From Candidatus Arsenophonus triatominarum (GTDB taxonomy: Bacteria; Pseudomonadota; Gammaproteobacteria; Enterobacterales; Enterobacteriaceae), in assembly GCF_001640365.1 (NCBI RefSeq), contig NZ_LWMI01000005.1, forward strand, positions 96,304 to 160,303: a stretch of 64,000 nucleotides of DNA, in the 5' to 3' direction. Under the pieces are notes generated by a model. The model saw only the letters and a program-made list of their open reading frames with translations, did not search any database and was not told where the DNA came from. Every line of letters starts with the position of its first letter. Position 1 is the first letter of the stretch. The position numbers and the translations under genes were made by a program. Shown piece by piece: positions 45,212 through 56,838 of this stretch.

Positions 45212-46469
45212 AGAGTTACGTTTACAGGTCATTTTAAGTGCTATCGATAGGCTAAGTGGCCCTTTTGAAAAAGCCAAAACAGCCAATACCCGACTGGCGA
45301 AACAGCTTAAAAGCACGCGTGAACGCTTAACGCAACTTAATCAGGGAGCCAAAGACTGACCCAATTGCAGACACTGGGCGGCAAAATCAATACGCTGGAA
45401 AAAGCCCGCCTGAAAGGCAAAATGATGGGGCTTGAGATGGCGGGTCTACCCAACCCCACTCAAAAACAAACGGCTGCGCTGGAAAAACAGTGGGCCAATG
45501 TGGCGAAACTCGAGCGTCAATATCAGGGCTTTCTCACCCAAAATCAAAAAATCCGGGCGTCGTTTGATAAAATGGGGTTATCCGTTAATCACGCTGACCA
45601 GGCCACCGTCCATATCCGACAAGAAACACAGAAATATACGCAAGCGTTAAAAAGTCAGGAAGGCCAGCTTGCCAAAATTTCAGCACGCGAAAAACACCTC
45701 ACCACCGCCAGAAACCGTTATCAATAGCGCATGAACCGCCGAAGCAATCTACTGTCTCACGGGGCGGGCATGGTCGCCACCGGTACCGCCACGGCCATGG
45801 CGGTCAAACCGACCCTCAATGAAGCGGCGATTTATCAAAAAAAAGCGATTTCCTTTAAAGCGCTTGGTGGTGGGGAGGCGATGCTGGCGGACGCCGAAAA
45901 TTTTGCCAAAGGTATGCATATTTTTGGTAACAGTACCACCGAAAACCTGAAAGTGATTAAAGAGGCTTACTCAGTATTACGCGATTATCATGAAACCGAA
46001 CTGGTCTCGCCGACGTTGCTTAACCTGCAATTCGCCACTAAATTTATGTCGTCGCATGGTGTCAGTGAATCTGCTGCCCAGACGCTACGCGACCAGTCAC
46101 CCTCTGTGCTCAAAATTGCCGAGTTACGTAATGAAATCAACACCCCAGCGCAATTTAAACGCTCCGTTGATATGACGGCAAAATCGATGACCGCCAGTGG
46201 TGGAATGGTCTTGCCGGAAGATTACTTGGCGATGCTAAAAACAGGTGGCACCGCCGTCAAACAGATGAACACCGATGCGTTCTATTTTAGTCTATCACAT
46301 CTTATCCAGCAATTAGGCGGTGACCGAACCGGCACCTCATTAAACAGTGCTTATCAAAATCTGGTGAAAAGCAAAACGCCCCAAGGTGCCATGGAAAACC
46401 TGATCGGGCTAGGTCTCTTGAAAAAAGAGTCAGTCAAATACGTCAAAACAGGGCACGTCACCAAGATGA
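45204..46469 (+). pseudogene. P2 gpT-type tape measure protein, truncated
   Basis: Starts at ATG 45204 (MSKELRLQVILSAIDRLSGP). A frameshift at ~45355, TAG at 45725-45727 and truncation by a MITE at 46470 leave about half of a normal ~800-residue protein. Coiled-coil sequence (LQTLGGKINTLEKARL) and the helical region MNRRSNLLSHGAGMVATGTA are typical of tail tape measures, which set tail length. Confidence 0.85.
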
Positions 46470-46661
46470 CACGAGTTTCGCACTGGCATATAAAATTCCA
46501 GAAATGGCTTAAAAGCAATGGTTAATTTGCACGTTACTAAAACGTATAAATTTGTTTAAATTACAATAAGTTGCTTTTAATTTATAAGATTTTGTCTATT
46601 TATATATTATGCTGAATTAAACTTAAAAATAGAGCGTTTTTTTATTGGTGCGAAACTCGTG
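46470..46661 (+). repeat. MITE-A copy 7, no target duplication
   Basis: 192 bp. Flanks GATGA and AACTA differ. It joins the tape measure gene to the integrase 3' end. Confidence 0.9.
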
Positions 46662-46662
46662 A

Positions 46663-46947
46663 ACTATATTAAAAATTAACAAAAACAACTCAGAATATAT
46701 TATCAATGATTCTGGTAAAAAGGTTTCAATAGAAAAAATATCAAAAGGATTTACAAAATTAAGGGATAAAACAAATTTAACATGGGAAGGTACGCCGCCA
46801 TCATTTCATGAAATCCGAAGTTTATCTGCAAGATTATATACAGAAAGAAATGGCAGTGAATTTGCTCAAAAATTATTAGGCCATAAACCAGCGGAAATGA
46901 CAGCTAAATATCAGGATGATAGAAATAATGGATGGATTGAAGTATAA
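46663..46947 (+). pseudogene. Lambda-type integrase, C-terminal part
   Basis: The frame is open from the MITE to TAA 46947. TPPSFHEIRSLSARLY carries the catalytic His and Arg, AQKLLGHKPAEMTAKYQDD the second His and the nucleophilic Tyr. These match the end of lambda Int (PPTFHELRSLSARLY, QYRDD, from memory). The N-terminal 60% is absent; a compatible N-terminus lies at 22287-25845. Confidence 0.85.
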
Positions 46948-47029
46948 TTCATAGTGAATTATAGTGATAAAATAAATGTAATTTATTGATATATAATAAA
47001 AAATATTATAGCATCTTTGGAGATAGAAG

Positions 47030-47860
47030 ATGGAGCACAATGAACAGCGAATGCTTTACCAGTGGTTAACTACCGGTTTGGCAAAAGGTAATTGTCGCAT
47101 TCAGCTTGCTTATGTTGAAGGGGATGGTCAGTGGTGGTCGTGGTTGTCCAATGATTCGGCAGGTATTTGGTGTGACCACTCTAATTGGCAGCAGGCGCTG
47201 CAAACCTATAGTGGTAGTGCTGATCCAACGCTTGTTACTGAAGATTTATTTCCTTGCATTAGCGCAGCCTGGTTTGCATTGCTTGGCGAAACAGTTAATG
47301 CAAAATTGAGCCAACAGCCGATTAATTACTGGTTGCCTAAGGGCATTTATCCCGTTATTACGGTAGACGAATGTCAGTTTGCGGTGGTCAATATTGGATC
47401 AGAAAAGTGGCAGGCAGCTTTCGCCGATTGGATGCCATTTCAAGCTCCGCCTGTGCAAGTGACGGTTAAATTGTTAGCCGGTTTTATTGCTGATTGTGAA
47501 AATATTCGTCATAAGTATGGTTATTGGTTAGCTGATGATGTGGATGTTCGGCAAGGCGAAGCATTATTATGGTGGCATGAACCATTGGCTATCGTGACAT
47601 TAACCGATGTTAATCAATTATGGGTAAAAGAAATCCGACCGACGGTTACATTTAACCAAATACCCTATTTAGCTCAGATTGCCACTATTGATTTGCCATT
47701 AGCACAACTTTATACCCTTATTGCCGCCGAAAATTTGACTGGTAAGGTGATGTTAGAGACACGAGTATGCTTATTGCGTAACGAACAACGCGTTGCTTGG
47801 GGAGAGTTATTAACTGCTCGAACTGGGATGGCATTTCACTGTCTTGAACTTGAAAAATAG
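47030..47860 (+). CDS. Possible SctQ/SpaO-like type III secretion C-ring protein
   Basis: 276 residues, soluble, Trp-rich, no signal peptide. The last ~75 residues resemble a SPOA (surface presentation of antigens) domain: IDLPLAQLYTL, GKVMLETRVCLLRNEQRVAW, GELLTARTGMAF. An earlier patch, YWLADDVDVRQGEALLWW, resembles the IGDVLLI strand region of SctQ proteins. SctQ forms the cytoplasmic sorting platform. No other secretion gene is adjacent, so this would be an orphan or the edge of a broken cluster. GGAGATAGAAG precedes the ATG. The call rests on weak motif similarity. Confidence 0.4.
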   Translation: MEHNEQRMLYQWLTTGLAKGNCRIQLAYVEGDGQWWSWLSNDSAGIWCDHSNWQQALQTYSGSADPTLVTEDLFPCISAAWFALLGETVNAKLSQQPINYWLPKGIYPVITVDECQFAVVNIGSEKWQAAFADWMPFQAPPVQVTVKLLAGFIADCENIRHKYGYWLADDVDVRQGEALLWWHEPLAIVTLTDVNQLWVKEIRPTVTFNQIPYLAQIATIDLPLAQLYTLIAAENLTGKVMLETRVCLLRNEQRVAWGELLTARTGMAFHCLELEK

Positions 47861-47864
47861 TTTT

Positions 47865-47943
47865 ACTGTTTTTTCTTGCCTCTTTTTTTAATGCAATAAT
47901 ATTAAAAATATTTAGCCTAGACAAAAGAGGTAGAAAAAACAGT
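47865..47943. terminator. Large inverted repeat between convergent genes
   Basis: Arms 47865-47886 and 47923-47943 (ACTGTTTTTTCT, CCTCTTTT) pair over ~20 bp with one bulge and have T-runs on both strands, fitting a bidirectional terminator. Confidence 0.6.
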
Positions 47944-47956
47944 GAGTGTCATCAAA

Positions 47957-48178
47957 CTAGATATGATCATGTTTATGATGACATGCAATGCATTTGATTT
48001 TATCAGATAAATACAGCAGGATTAACGATACGATTACCACGCCAATAAGGTATAAATAGCCAGTGGCTTTGTCATGCCAGTCGAATAAAAACATGCAGTA
48101 GAATGAAATCGATGATATTAACAGAAAAGCGATTATCATCAATAAGTATGACACAATCAGCGATAGGCATTTTTTCAT
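47957..48178 (-). CDS. Small two-span membrane protein, unknown
   Basis: 73 residues from MKKCLSLIVSYLL. The start at 48178 is chosen because AGGAGGT lies 6-7 nt upstream; a longer frame to 48205 would run through that site. Two membrane segments (~5-27 and ~37-57) are followed by a Cys/His-rich tail, CIACHHKHDH, which could bind metal. Family not recognised. Confidence 0.65.
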   Translation of the reverse strand: MKKCLSLIVSYLLMIIAFLLISSISFYCMFLFDWHDKATGYLYLIGVVIVSLILLYLSDKIKCIACHHKHDHI

Positions 48179-48550
48179 ATAACCTCCTATTAGATTAGAT
48201 GACAATATTATTTAAACATCTATCTTTCATTAATATGATCCTAACTATAGATGAGATTATTAACGGATCGTATAAAAAATTTAAATTTTTCATTATATTT
48301 AACCTGATAGTTACCGGTTATTTATACAGTACCTGTCAGGTTAAATTTGATTTAAATCTTTCTCTCTCCAAAATTGTTTTCCATCGTGTAAAGTTGCCAT
48401 AGGAGAGTTCGACCGCAACACATTTTTCCTTGATGAGTGCGTTGGTTATTATATTCCGCTAACCATTTATCTAAATCAGGTTGTAATTCATCTAAAGCCC
48501 TATAGATTTTCTTACGAAAAGCCACCTGATAGAACTCTTGTAATACAGTT

Positions 48551-49346
48551 TTACTGAAAGCCTTCACAAATCCCATTAGTTTGAGATGAACGAGCTTTAG
48601 TTTTTGTATGATCAATATCATTGATAGCGAGATAAAGTTGATAATCGTGATGTTCAACTTTACCACAATACTCACTGCCTCTGTCCGTCAGTATACGTAA
48701 CACCGGTAACCCATGCTGGGAATAAAAAGGGAGAACCTTGTCATTTAATAAATCTGCCGCCGTTATCGCGCTTTTTGTTGTGTAAAGCTTACAATGAACA
48801 ACTTTACTGTAAGTATCAATGTAAGTTTGTTGATAAACACGACCAACGCCTTTTAAATGACCGACATAAAAAGTATCTTGTGAACCCAGATAACCTGGAT
48901 GCGCTGTTTCAATCTCACCACAGGCTTCATCATCTTGCGCTTTCTTTTCTAGAGCACTGATTTGTGATTCTGACAGGATAATTCCTTTTGTTGCGATTTT
49001 ATCTTCAAGCGCTTTTAGGCGTTTTGTAAAATTTTCGAGATTATGGCGCAGCCAAATAGAGCGAACGCCACTCCCCGAAACAAAAATGCCTTTTTTTCTT
49101 AGTTCATTACTACTGCGGTGTTGACCGTGTGCAGGGTATTCAATCGCATACTCGACTACAGCGCTTTCAATCTGTTCATCTACTCTATTTTTTACGTTAG
49201 GCACCCGTCGATTTTGATTAATTAAAGCGTCTATCCCACCGTCGTTAACAAGTTCCTGGTAGCGATAAAACGTATCTCGGGATACCCCCATAATCTTACA
49301 GGCTTTTGAGACGTTATTAAGCTCTTCAGCGAGGTTAAGTAACCCG
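48551..49346 (-). pseudogene. IS481-family transposase, copy 4
   Basis: Longest open IS481 transposase stretch in the window: NNVSKACKIMGVSRDTFYRY (helix-turn-helix) to TDRGSEYCGKVEHHDY (catalytic Asp). It loses the frame just after the second-Asp region, and its first ~15 codons are cut off by the IS3 insertion. Confidence 0.85.
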
Positions 49347-49419
49347 TGTAGTGGCATACTAAATTTGGCCACCTAAGTTGAGGTGATATGCTTACCTCAT
49401 AATTTTTATAGGTGCCGAA

Positions 49420-49686
49420 ATGAGTAAAATAATTACTGCTGAATTTAAATGTGAAACCGCCAAATTAGTCCTTGACCAAAATTACACCTACCAGGAAGCC
49501 GCGAAAGGCATGAACGTCAGTTTTTCAGCGATTAGCCGGTGGGTAAGAGCCCTTCGTTTAGAACGTCAAGGGAAAACATCGCCTGGTCTGCCATTAACAC
49601 CTGAACAAATTGAGTTCAGAGAAATGAAGAAAAAAATCCACCGGCTGGAAATGGAGAATGACATCTTAAAAAAAAATAGTTGCTGA
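49420..49686 (+). pseudogene. IS3-family orfA, truncated by IS5
   Basis: Helix-turn-helix ([20 protein letters not shown]) and leucine zipper ([17 protein letters not shown]) remain; the last ~15 codons are separated by IS5. Confidence 0.85.
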
Positions 49687-50710
49687 ATAGAGACTTGCAT
49701 TTTTTGTCACGCTATAGACAATAAAAAGAGGTTTAACTTAGAAAATAACGGTTTGAAATGATCAACAAAGAGCGGTTGTTACGAGATAATCGTTTATGTA
49801 AAGCAATCATTGGATTATCAGTCGAAGAATTGAAAAATTTAGCCGCTGAATTTTCAGCTTGTTATTTGATTTATCGGAAAAAGAATCGAAAAGATCACGA
49901 GCGGCAGATGGGTGCAGGGCAGAAAGGATTTATCCCAACCCCATTAGATAAACTGCTTTTTATTTTATTGTATTTAAAATGTTATCCGACCTATGATTTG
50001 CAAGGACTTCTTTTTGGTTTAGATAGAACACGGGTATGTCGCTGGGTAAAAATATTATTGCCGGTTTTAGAGATGACCTTGGGGCGAGAATGTGTTTTGC
50101 CCGCTCGTCAAATTCGCTCTGCTGAGGAATTTTTTCGCGCCTTTCCTGGAGTTAAAGACGTCTTTATTGATGGGACAGAGCGACCTGTCCAAAAGCCTAA
50201 GAATCTGCGTCGGCGAAAAAAAATGTATTCGGGAAAGAAAAGACAGACCACTCGAAAAGGGCTTATTATGACTGACGAAACGAGGAAAATTGGATTTATC
50301 CCCATGATCAAAAATGGGCGCCGTCACGATAAACGCTTACTCGATAAAGTCGATATAATTCGCCATATTCCCCCTGAGGTAACCATCTGGGCCGATACCG
50401 GTTTTCAAGGTATAGATAAACAGCATCCTAATACACAAATCCCAAAAAAAGGAACTCGAAAAAGACCTTTATCGCCTGAACAAAAACAAGAAAATAAAAT
50501 AATCTCGGGCATCCGTATTACGGTTGAACACGCCATCGCGGGTATCAAGCGCCTCGGTTGTATGACCCAAATTTTACGGAATCGTAGACCCTTTATTGAT
50601 GATACCTTTTTACTCCTTAGTGCCGGTCTTTGGAATTTCCATCTCAGAACAGCCTAAAATTTACTTCAATCACCGAAATACCCTTATTTCACTATTAAGC
50701 AACACGCTTA
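49671..50710 (+). mobile_element. IS5-like element, copy 3
   Basis: About 1040 bp, same ends as the copies at 22823 and 24642, inserted at the end of IS3 orfA. Confidence 0.88.
49758..50657 (+). CDS. IS5-like transposase, copy 3
   Basis: Intact 299 residues with identical protein sequence to the copy at 24729. Three DDE residues are present. Confidence 0.88.
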   Translation: MINKERLLRDNRLCKAIIGLSVEELKNLAAEFSACYLIYRKKNRKDHERQMGAGQKGFIPTPLDKLLFILLYLKCYPTYDLQGLLFGLDRTRVCRWVKILLPVLEMTLGRECVLPARQIRSAEEFFRAFPGVKDVFIDGTERPVQKPKNLRRRKKMYSGKKRQTTRKGLIMTDETRKIGFIPMIKNGRRHDKRLLDKVDIIRHIPPEVTIWADTGFQGIDKQHPNTQIPKKGTRKRPLSPEQKQENKIISGIRITVEHAIAGIKRLGCMTQILRNRRPFIDDTFLLLSAGLWNFHLRTA

Positions 50711-51608
<898 letters not shown>

Positions 51609-51643
51609 CCACTACACCGACTTTATGTTTGATGATAGGATTA

Positions 51644-52524
51644 TAGCTAGGCGACTTAATTTTGATTACAGCATATGTATTAAAAACAGGTCATCGATAG
51701 TGCATCCTGTTTCCATCTTTTTACGTTTAGCTTGAGACCATTTATGTTCTATAGGATTTAAATCTGGTGAATACACAGGCAAATATTCTATCTGGTGTCC
51801 TGCGTTTATAATTGCCTGTTCAATATTCTTACCTTTGTGAAAGCTAGCGTTGTCCATAAAAATAACAGAATTTTCAGGAAGTTCTGGGAGCAATATTTTT
51901 GTGATCCAAACATAAAAAACATCACGATTAATATTGCAATCAAATAATCCGATAGCAAAAAGGGTTGTTCCCAATAAAGCGCCAATAACATTTGTTCTTC
52001 CCTTAGCACCCCAGTTTTTCAGGCCAAAACAACGGTGACCTTTTGGGGAATAGCCGTGAGTTCGTGGAGTGTCATGTGAAAAACCACTTTCATCAATAAA
52101 AACAACAGATTTATCTTTTTTTTCATACTGTTGTCTTTTTTGCTGATGTGCCAGCCTGTCGCTTTCGTTGGTTTTTGGATGGAATAGAGTTTTTTTTATA
52201 GGTTAATCCCAGCTTTTTAAGGGATTGCCAAATAGTCTTTTTACAAACACCGAATCGCTCTGCCCGTTCCTTTTGGTAAGCATCTGGATACTGTTCCACA
52301 TCTTTTGCTAAAGCATTTTTATCGAGCTTCCTCTTACGTGGCGTTGAATTTTTTGGCTCTGGTCGTTTAAGCCAACGTACTAAAGACGCTTTTCCAATAC
52401 GGAATTGTTTCGCAGTTTCTCGAATTGTTAAACCTTCGGCTTTCCTTACAGATATTACTTTACGTCGAAAATCAATTGTATAACTCATAACACACCTTGT
52501 AATCAAAATTAAGTCGCCTAGCTA
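51644..52524 (-). mobile_element. IS630-family element, copy 11 (8-A orfB)
   Basis: 881 bp at TA inside IS481 copy 4. orfA 52123-52488 intact. Confidence 0.92.
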
Positions 52525-52557
52525 TATTTGTTTGATACATAGAATTACCTTTTATTT

Positions 52558-52748
52558 CACGAGTTTCGCACCAATAAAAAACGCTCTATTTTTAAGTTTA
52601 ATTCAGCATAATATATAAATAGACAAAATCTTATAAATTAAAAGCAACTTATTATAATTTAAACAAATTTATACGTTTTAGTAACTTGCAAATTAACTAT
52701 TGCTTTTAAGCCATTTCTGGAATTTTATATGCCTGTGCGAAACTCGTG
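52558..52748 (-). repeat. MITE-A copy 8
   Basis: 191 bp with TATTT duplication in the left end of IS481 copy 4. The uninterrupted site exists in the other IS481 copies, which fixes the 5-bp duplication. Confidence 0.95.
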
Positions 52749-52830
52749 TATTTAATTATCTAATGATGTTAATTAAAACCGGTAACGCTCTTTTTTAAAT
52801 CAGAATTGTCAGATTAAGTTAAGACTAATA

Positions 52831-53700
52831 TAAGTTATTTCTTGTACTTTAGGGTTCTGTTTTCTCTGATTTTTACTAATTTTTTTCAGGTATTTTCTTT
52901 CACTTTCAATACGTTGTGCTTCTGTTTTACGGTAAGCGCATACCCGTACGGTATATTGTACGCCCTCTGAGCTCATGATCGCTTGCCATTCTCCATATTC
53001 TCCCTTTGCCAGATTGCGAAGGTGCTTGAATTGTTCAAACTTATTTCCTTCTAGGTCAAGCAACGGAAGCCCTAGTAAATTCATTCTTACCACTACATCC
53101 GCTGCCTGCTCAATAATATGCTTTATTTCCGCACGATGGTTGAATCCTCTATCAACTATGACGATACTTCCTTTCTGTACACTAAACCTCTTCAATGTTT
53201 CACCCTCACTGATCGGTGTAATCAGTGACTGGTAACAGTTCAATGTTCGGATATCCATTGCATAGTGAATTCTCCTCTCAGGGGAACGGCTTCAGGGTTC
53301 TTTTACCACAGATCCATCTACAGCAATAAGTGGACGATGGCTTATGGATTCAGGAATATCAAAATTCTCTGATGTTTGCTTTACGAGACCTTCGGTCATC
53401 CATTGGAACCACGCACCGCATTTATCAATACGTTTTAGAAGCGCAACATCTGAGATATTGACTAAGCCTGCAGCAGCTGCTCGAGCGACAGTTTCACGCA
53501 TTGAGCAATCATTACAAAAATAAATCAGCAACACCCTGAGCAAAAGAAAAGAGCAGAACTAATAAATTGACGTCCAAATTTCAATGCACCGCATTCTCGA
53601 GCTTTATCTTGCCAACCATCAGGCAGGAGCATCGTTATTTTTTCCCAGTCGTCAAACGCCAAATTTGTAGTAGATGTCATTTTCATCATCTCTTCTCAAC
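52831..53700 (-). pseudogene. IS4-like transposase remnant
   Basis: Reading on the minus strand from ~53681 (MTSTTNLAFDDWEKITMLLP), frameshift near 53545, then MRETVARAAAAGLVNISDV and RPLIAVDGSVV, a stop/shift near 53290, and IVIVDRGFNHRAEIK with VVVRMN to the edge at IS481. The AVDGS and DRGF motifs are typical of IS4-type DDE transposases. The C-terminal end is missing. Confidence 0.7.
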
Positions 53701-53728
53701 CATGAGAAGCAATTATAATACATCGTGA

Positions 53729-54160
53729 TGATTTTTTGGTTAGCGCTTATGGGGCAATTACCGGTGCATTATCGATGTATTTTCATGTAACACTGATGGC
53801 GCCGCATGGTGGGCTGTTTGTTATGTCGATCCCTGGGGCGGTACAACCAATTATTGCTTATCTGTTAGCAATTATCAGTGGGACTTTAATCAGCGCAATA
53901 TTATATTCGTACTTAAAAAGATCAGAAGTCGACGCTTCATTGAATAAAAAAATACTCAACTACGCGAGTTTAGCACCAATAAAAAAACGCTCTATTTTTA
54001 AGTTTAATTCAGCATAATATATAAATAGACAAAATCTTATGAATTAAAAGCAACTTATTGTAATTTAAATAAATTTATACGTTTTAGTAACTTGCAAATT
54101 AACCATTGCTTTTAAGCCATTTCTGGAATTTTATATGCCTGTGCGAAACTCGTGAACTAA
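53729..54160 (+). pseudogene. fruA: Fructose PTS permease FruA, C-terminal fragment
   Basis: Reads VSAYGAITGALSMYF, LMAPHGGLFVMSIP and IIAYLLAIISGTLISAIL, the last membrane segments of an EIIC fructose permease. MITE copy 9 sits at the natural end (LN, then TAA at 54158-54160); with the MITE the frame runs on to 54017. The matching N-terminal part is at 61282-61926 on the opposite strand. Confidence 0.8.
53963..54154 (-). repeat. MITE-A copy 9
   Basis: 192 bp, AACTA duplication; left end has two changes (CGCGAGTTTAGCAC). Confidence 0.9.
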
Positions 54161-54164
54161 TTAT

Positions 54165-54200
54165 TTTGTCATTAACAAAAAATATATTGTTAATGACAAA
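54165..54200. terminator. 13-bp perfect hairpin after fruA
   Basis: TTTGTCATTAACA and TGTTAATGACAAA flank a 10-nt loop just after the original fruA stop. No strong T-run follows; a terminator role is inferred. Confidence 0.5.
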
Positions 54201-54475
54201 GATAATCATTAATCGATATTCAAATTAAACAGAGAATATTGTAGTATCAATCTTACTTACCGGTTCAGGCTCTGTATTAATTTTAATGCCAAATGTCTTA
54301 AAATAAATAGATGTTCTGACTGCTAACTAAATAGAGATCTCATTTATTTGATATTGATTGTCACTAGCAGCCAATTTACCATTCAAACAGCCACTCACTA
54401 ACATATGTACATGAGTTAAATTTTTATTTACTCATAAGTCACTAAATTTAGTAAAAATAATCCTATTCTATCAGC
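54201..54475. other. AT-rich gap
   Basis: No gene or repeat seen. Confidence 0.4.
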
Positions 54476-55543
54476 CACGAGTTTCGCAATCTCCAAAAAA
54501 GAAGTATAAATTTAAAAACAAGAAAAAATTAAGGTGTTTATATTTTGTCCGGTTATCCATGCATTAAAAATATCTATAAAACATTCTTACAAGTAAGCAG
54601 TGTAAGATACTCTGGTTTGGCGTTATCAGAAGTAAGCCCATCGCCTTTATCTCATGACACTATTAGTCGATGGCTAAAAAGTAGATGTTTTCGACCTAAA
54701 GACCTATGACGATTAGTTCAACCTTCTATAGATAAAAAAAGCCCTTGGGTACTAATAGCTGACGATACACTAATTGCCAAAACACGTAGTAAAAAAATAG
54801 AGATGGTCCATTATCAATATTCAGGTAATGTACATGATGTTATTGCTGGCATAGGTTTAGTTAATTTACGTTGGCATAATCTAACAACTGTTGAATCAAT
54901 TCCTATTGATTATCGTATTTATGATAAAGATTCTGATGGAAAAACAAAAAACACGCACTTTTCCGAAATGCTCGCTCTTGCTAAAAAAAGAGGGATTATA
55001 CCAGAAGCGGTAGTGATGGATGCTTGGTATTCTAGCCTGGATAATCTGAAATCAATTCGCTCTCATGGTTGGGGTTGGGTCAGGGTAACCACGCTGAGGA
55101 AAAACAGGATTGTTAACCATAACAAACAACTGAACAAGTTAGACATCTCAGAAGAAGGAACTCCAATACACTTACGAGGCTACGGTTGGGTGACTGTTTT
55201 CAAATTTACAACCAAAAACGGCCGTATTGATTACAGAGTAACAAACAAAGACAATCCCACCCGTCAATACGTCAAATCTATCATGGATGCTCGTTGGTCT
55301 GTTGAAGTTTATCATCGAGAAGTTAAACAAAATTGTGGTATTGAACGCTGTCAGGCTCGCACGAGCCGAGCGCAAAGAAATCATATTTTTCTAGCTATTT
55401 CTGCTTGGTTTGAACAACATAGACGTCGTATATTTGAAAAAATAACCCTTTATCAACAAAATTGGAACGTAATCAAAAATGCTATTACTGAGCACATCCG
55501 TGTTTTATTAGCGTACCCAAATTAGTTTTGTGCGAAACTCGTG
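54476..55543 (+). mobile_element. IS701-like element, full length
   Basis: 1068 bp, ends CACGAGTTTCGCA and TGCGAAACTCGTG, flanked by a perfect 5-bp TCAGC duplication. Ends and duplication length equal those of MITE-A. Confidence 0.9.
54546..55525 (+). pseudogene. IS701-like DDE transposase, nonsense mutant
   Basis: Readable from a TTG at 54546 (SGYPCIKNIYKTFLQVSSVR) to a TGA near 54707, in a place where Trp fits (DLxRLVQPSIDKK). It then runs uninterrupted through WVLIADDTLIAKTRSKK (first Asp), AVVMDAWYSSLDNLKS (second Asp) and WSVEVYHREVKQNCGIERCQ (Glu) to TAA 55525. The open 240 residues start at 54803. IS701-type family naming is from motif memory. This most complete copy cannot make a full protein without readthrough. 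Confidence 0.82.
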
Positions 55544-55584
55544 TCAGCAATTAAATCATACCTGAGTTCGGGATAAGAAATAAA

Positions 55585-55776
55585 CACGAGTTTCGCACAG
55601 GCATATAAAATTCCAGAAATGGCTTAAAAGCAATGGTTAATTTGCAAGTTACTAAAACGTATAAATTTGTTTAAATTACAATAAGTTGCTTTTAATTCAT
55701 AAGATTTTGTCTATTTATATATTATGCTGAATTAAACTTAAAAATAGAGCGTTTTTTTATTGGTGCGAAACTCGTG
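55585..55776 (+). repeat. MITE-A copy 10
   Basis: 192 bp, ATAAA duplication; the empty site is seen in IS982 copy 1. Confidence 0.95.
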
Positions 55777-55872
55777 ATAAAGTGAAAGTCTGCTATTCAA
55801 ATAGTTGAATGCGCATATTTCGTTAAAATACTCTAACAATCTGGTTAAAGAGTAGAGCATTGTTAAACAATT

Positions 55873-56744
55873 ATGGAAAATCTTACTGAACTTTATTGCC
55901 TGATGGATGATTTTTGTAAAGACTTCGAGCCAAAAATGCATGAAATTTTGCTGAATAACGGTAGCAAGCGTCGTAGACGGTCTACTCAGCTTTCATTGGC
56001 TGAAATGATGACACTGGTTGTTTTGTTTCATCAACTCCGATTCAGACAATTCAAGGAATTTTATCTCTATCATGTCCGTTTATATCTCAGGAAGGAATTT
56101 CCTAACTTGCCATCATATTCACGCTGCGTAGAGTTACTTCCGCGCAGTGCCTTAGCTTTAACGGCACTGTTTGAGTCAATTAAGGGAAAGTGCACGGGTC
56201 TGTCGGTTGCCGATTCTACTCCGATAGCTGTGTGTGATAACTTACGGATCCGCCGGCATAAAGTCTTCGATGGGATAGCTGAACGAGGAAAAACCTCAAC
56301 AGGTTGGTTTTTTGGTTTCAAACTTCATGTAATTATCAATCATTTGGGGGAAATACTCAGTTTTCGACTTACACCAGGAAACACAGATGATCGGAAACCA
56401 TTACCTGAGCTGATAAAAGATCTTTCTGGTTGTTTGTATGCGGATAAAGGGTATTATCGGCTTCACTGAAACAGCAACTGAAAACAATGGGAATTAACCT
56501 TATAACGAATATCAAGAAGAAAATGAAGCCTGTTGAACAGACTTGTTTCGACAAAGCCATCTTGCGTCATCGTTCTGTCATTGAAACGGTATTTGATGAG
56601 TTAAAAAATCTTTGTCAGATAGCGCATACGCGGCGCCGCTCTCCTGCTAACTTTGTAGTGAATTTATTAGCCGGGCTGGTTGCATATTGTTTAATTCCAT
56701 CTAAACCAAAGATACCTGTGGCAGGAACATCTCTTCAAGCATAA
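55873..56744 (+). pseudogene. IS982-family transposase, frameshifted
   Basis: Complete N-terminus (MENLTELYCLMDDFCKDFEP). A 1-nt loss near 56454 (GGGTATTATCGG for GGGTATTTATCGG) shifts the frame after ADKGY. The rest is open from 56487. Confidence 0.88.
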
Positions 56745-56838
56745 TTGATAATGCTTATCCCGAACTCAGGTTAATATAGATAGATTATATTATTTTCTTA
56801 TTGCTGACGAAAATAGCCAATTAAAGAGAAAAAACGCA

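Larger units (their letters stand above)
55560..56773 (+). mobile_element. IS982-family element, copy 3, with MITE
   Basis: Starts ACCTGAGTTCGGGATAAG and ends with the inverted copy. MITE copy 10 interrupts the 5' non-coding part. Confidence 0.9.

Noticed and set aside
46948..47029. A tRNA-type attachment site after the integrase end.
   Set aside because: No tRNA-like sequence is present and no duplicated core was found near 22 kb or 47 kb.
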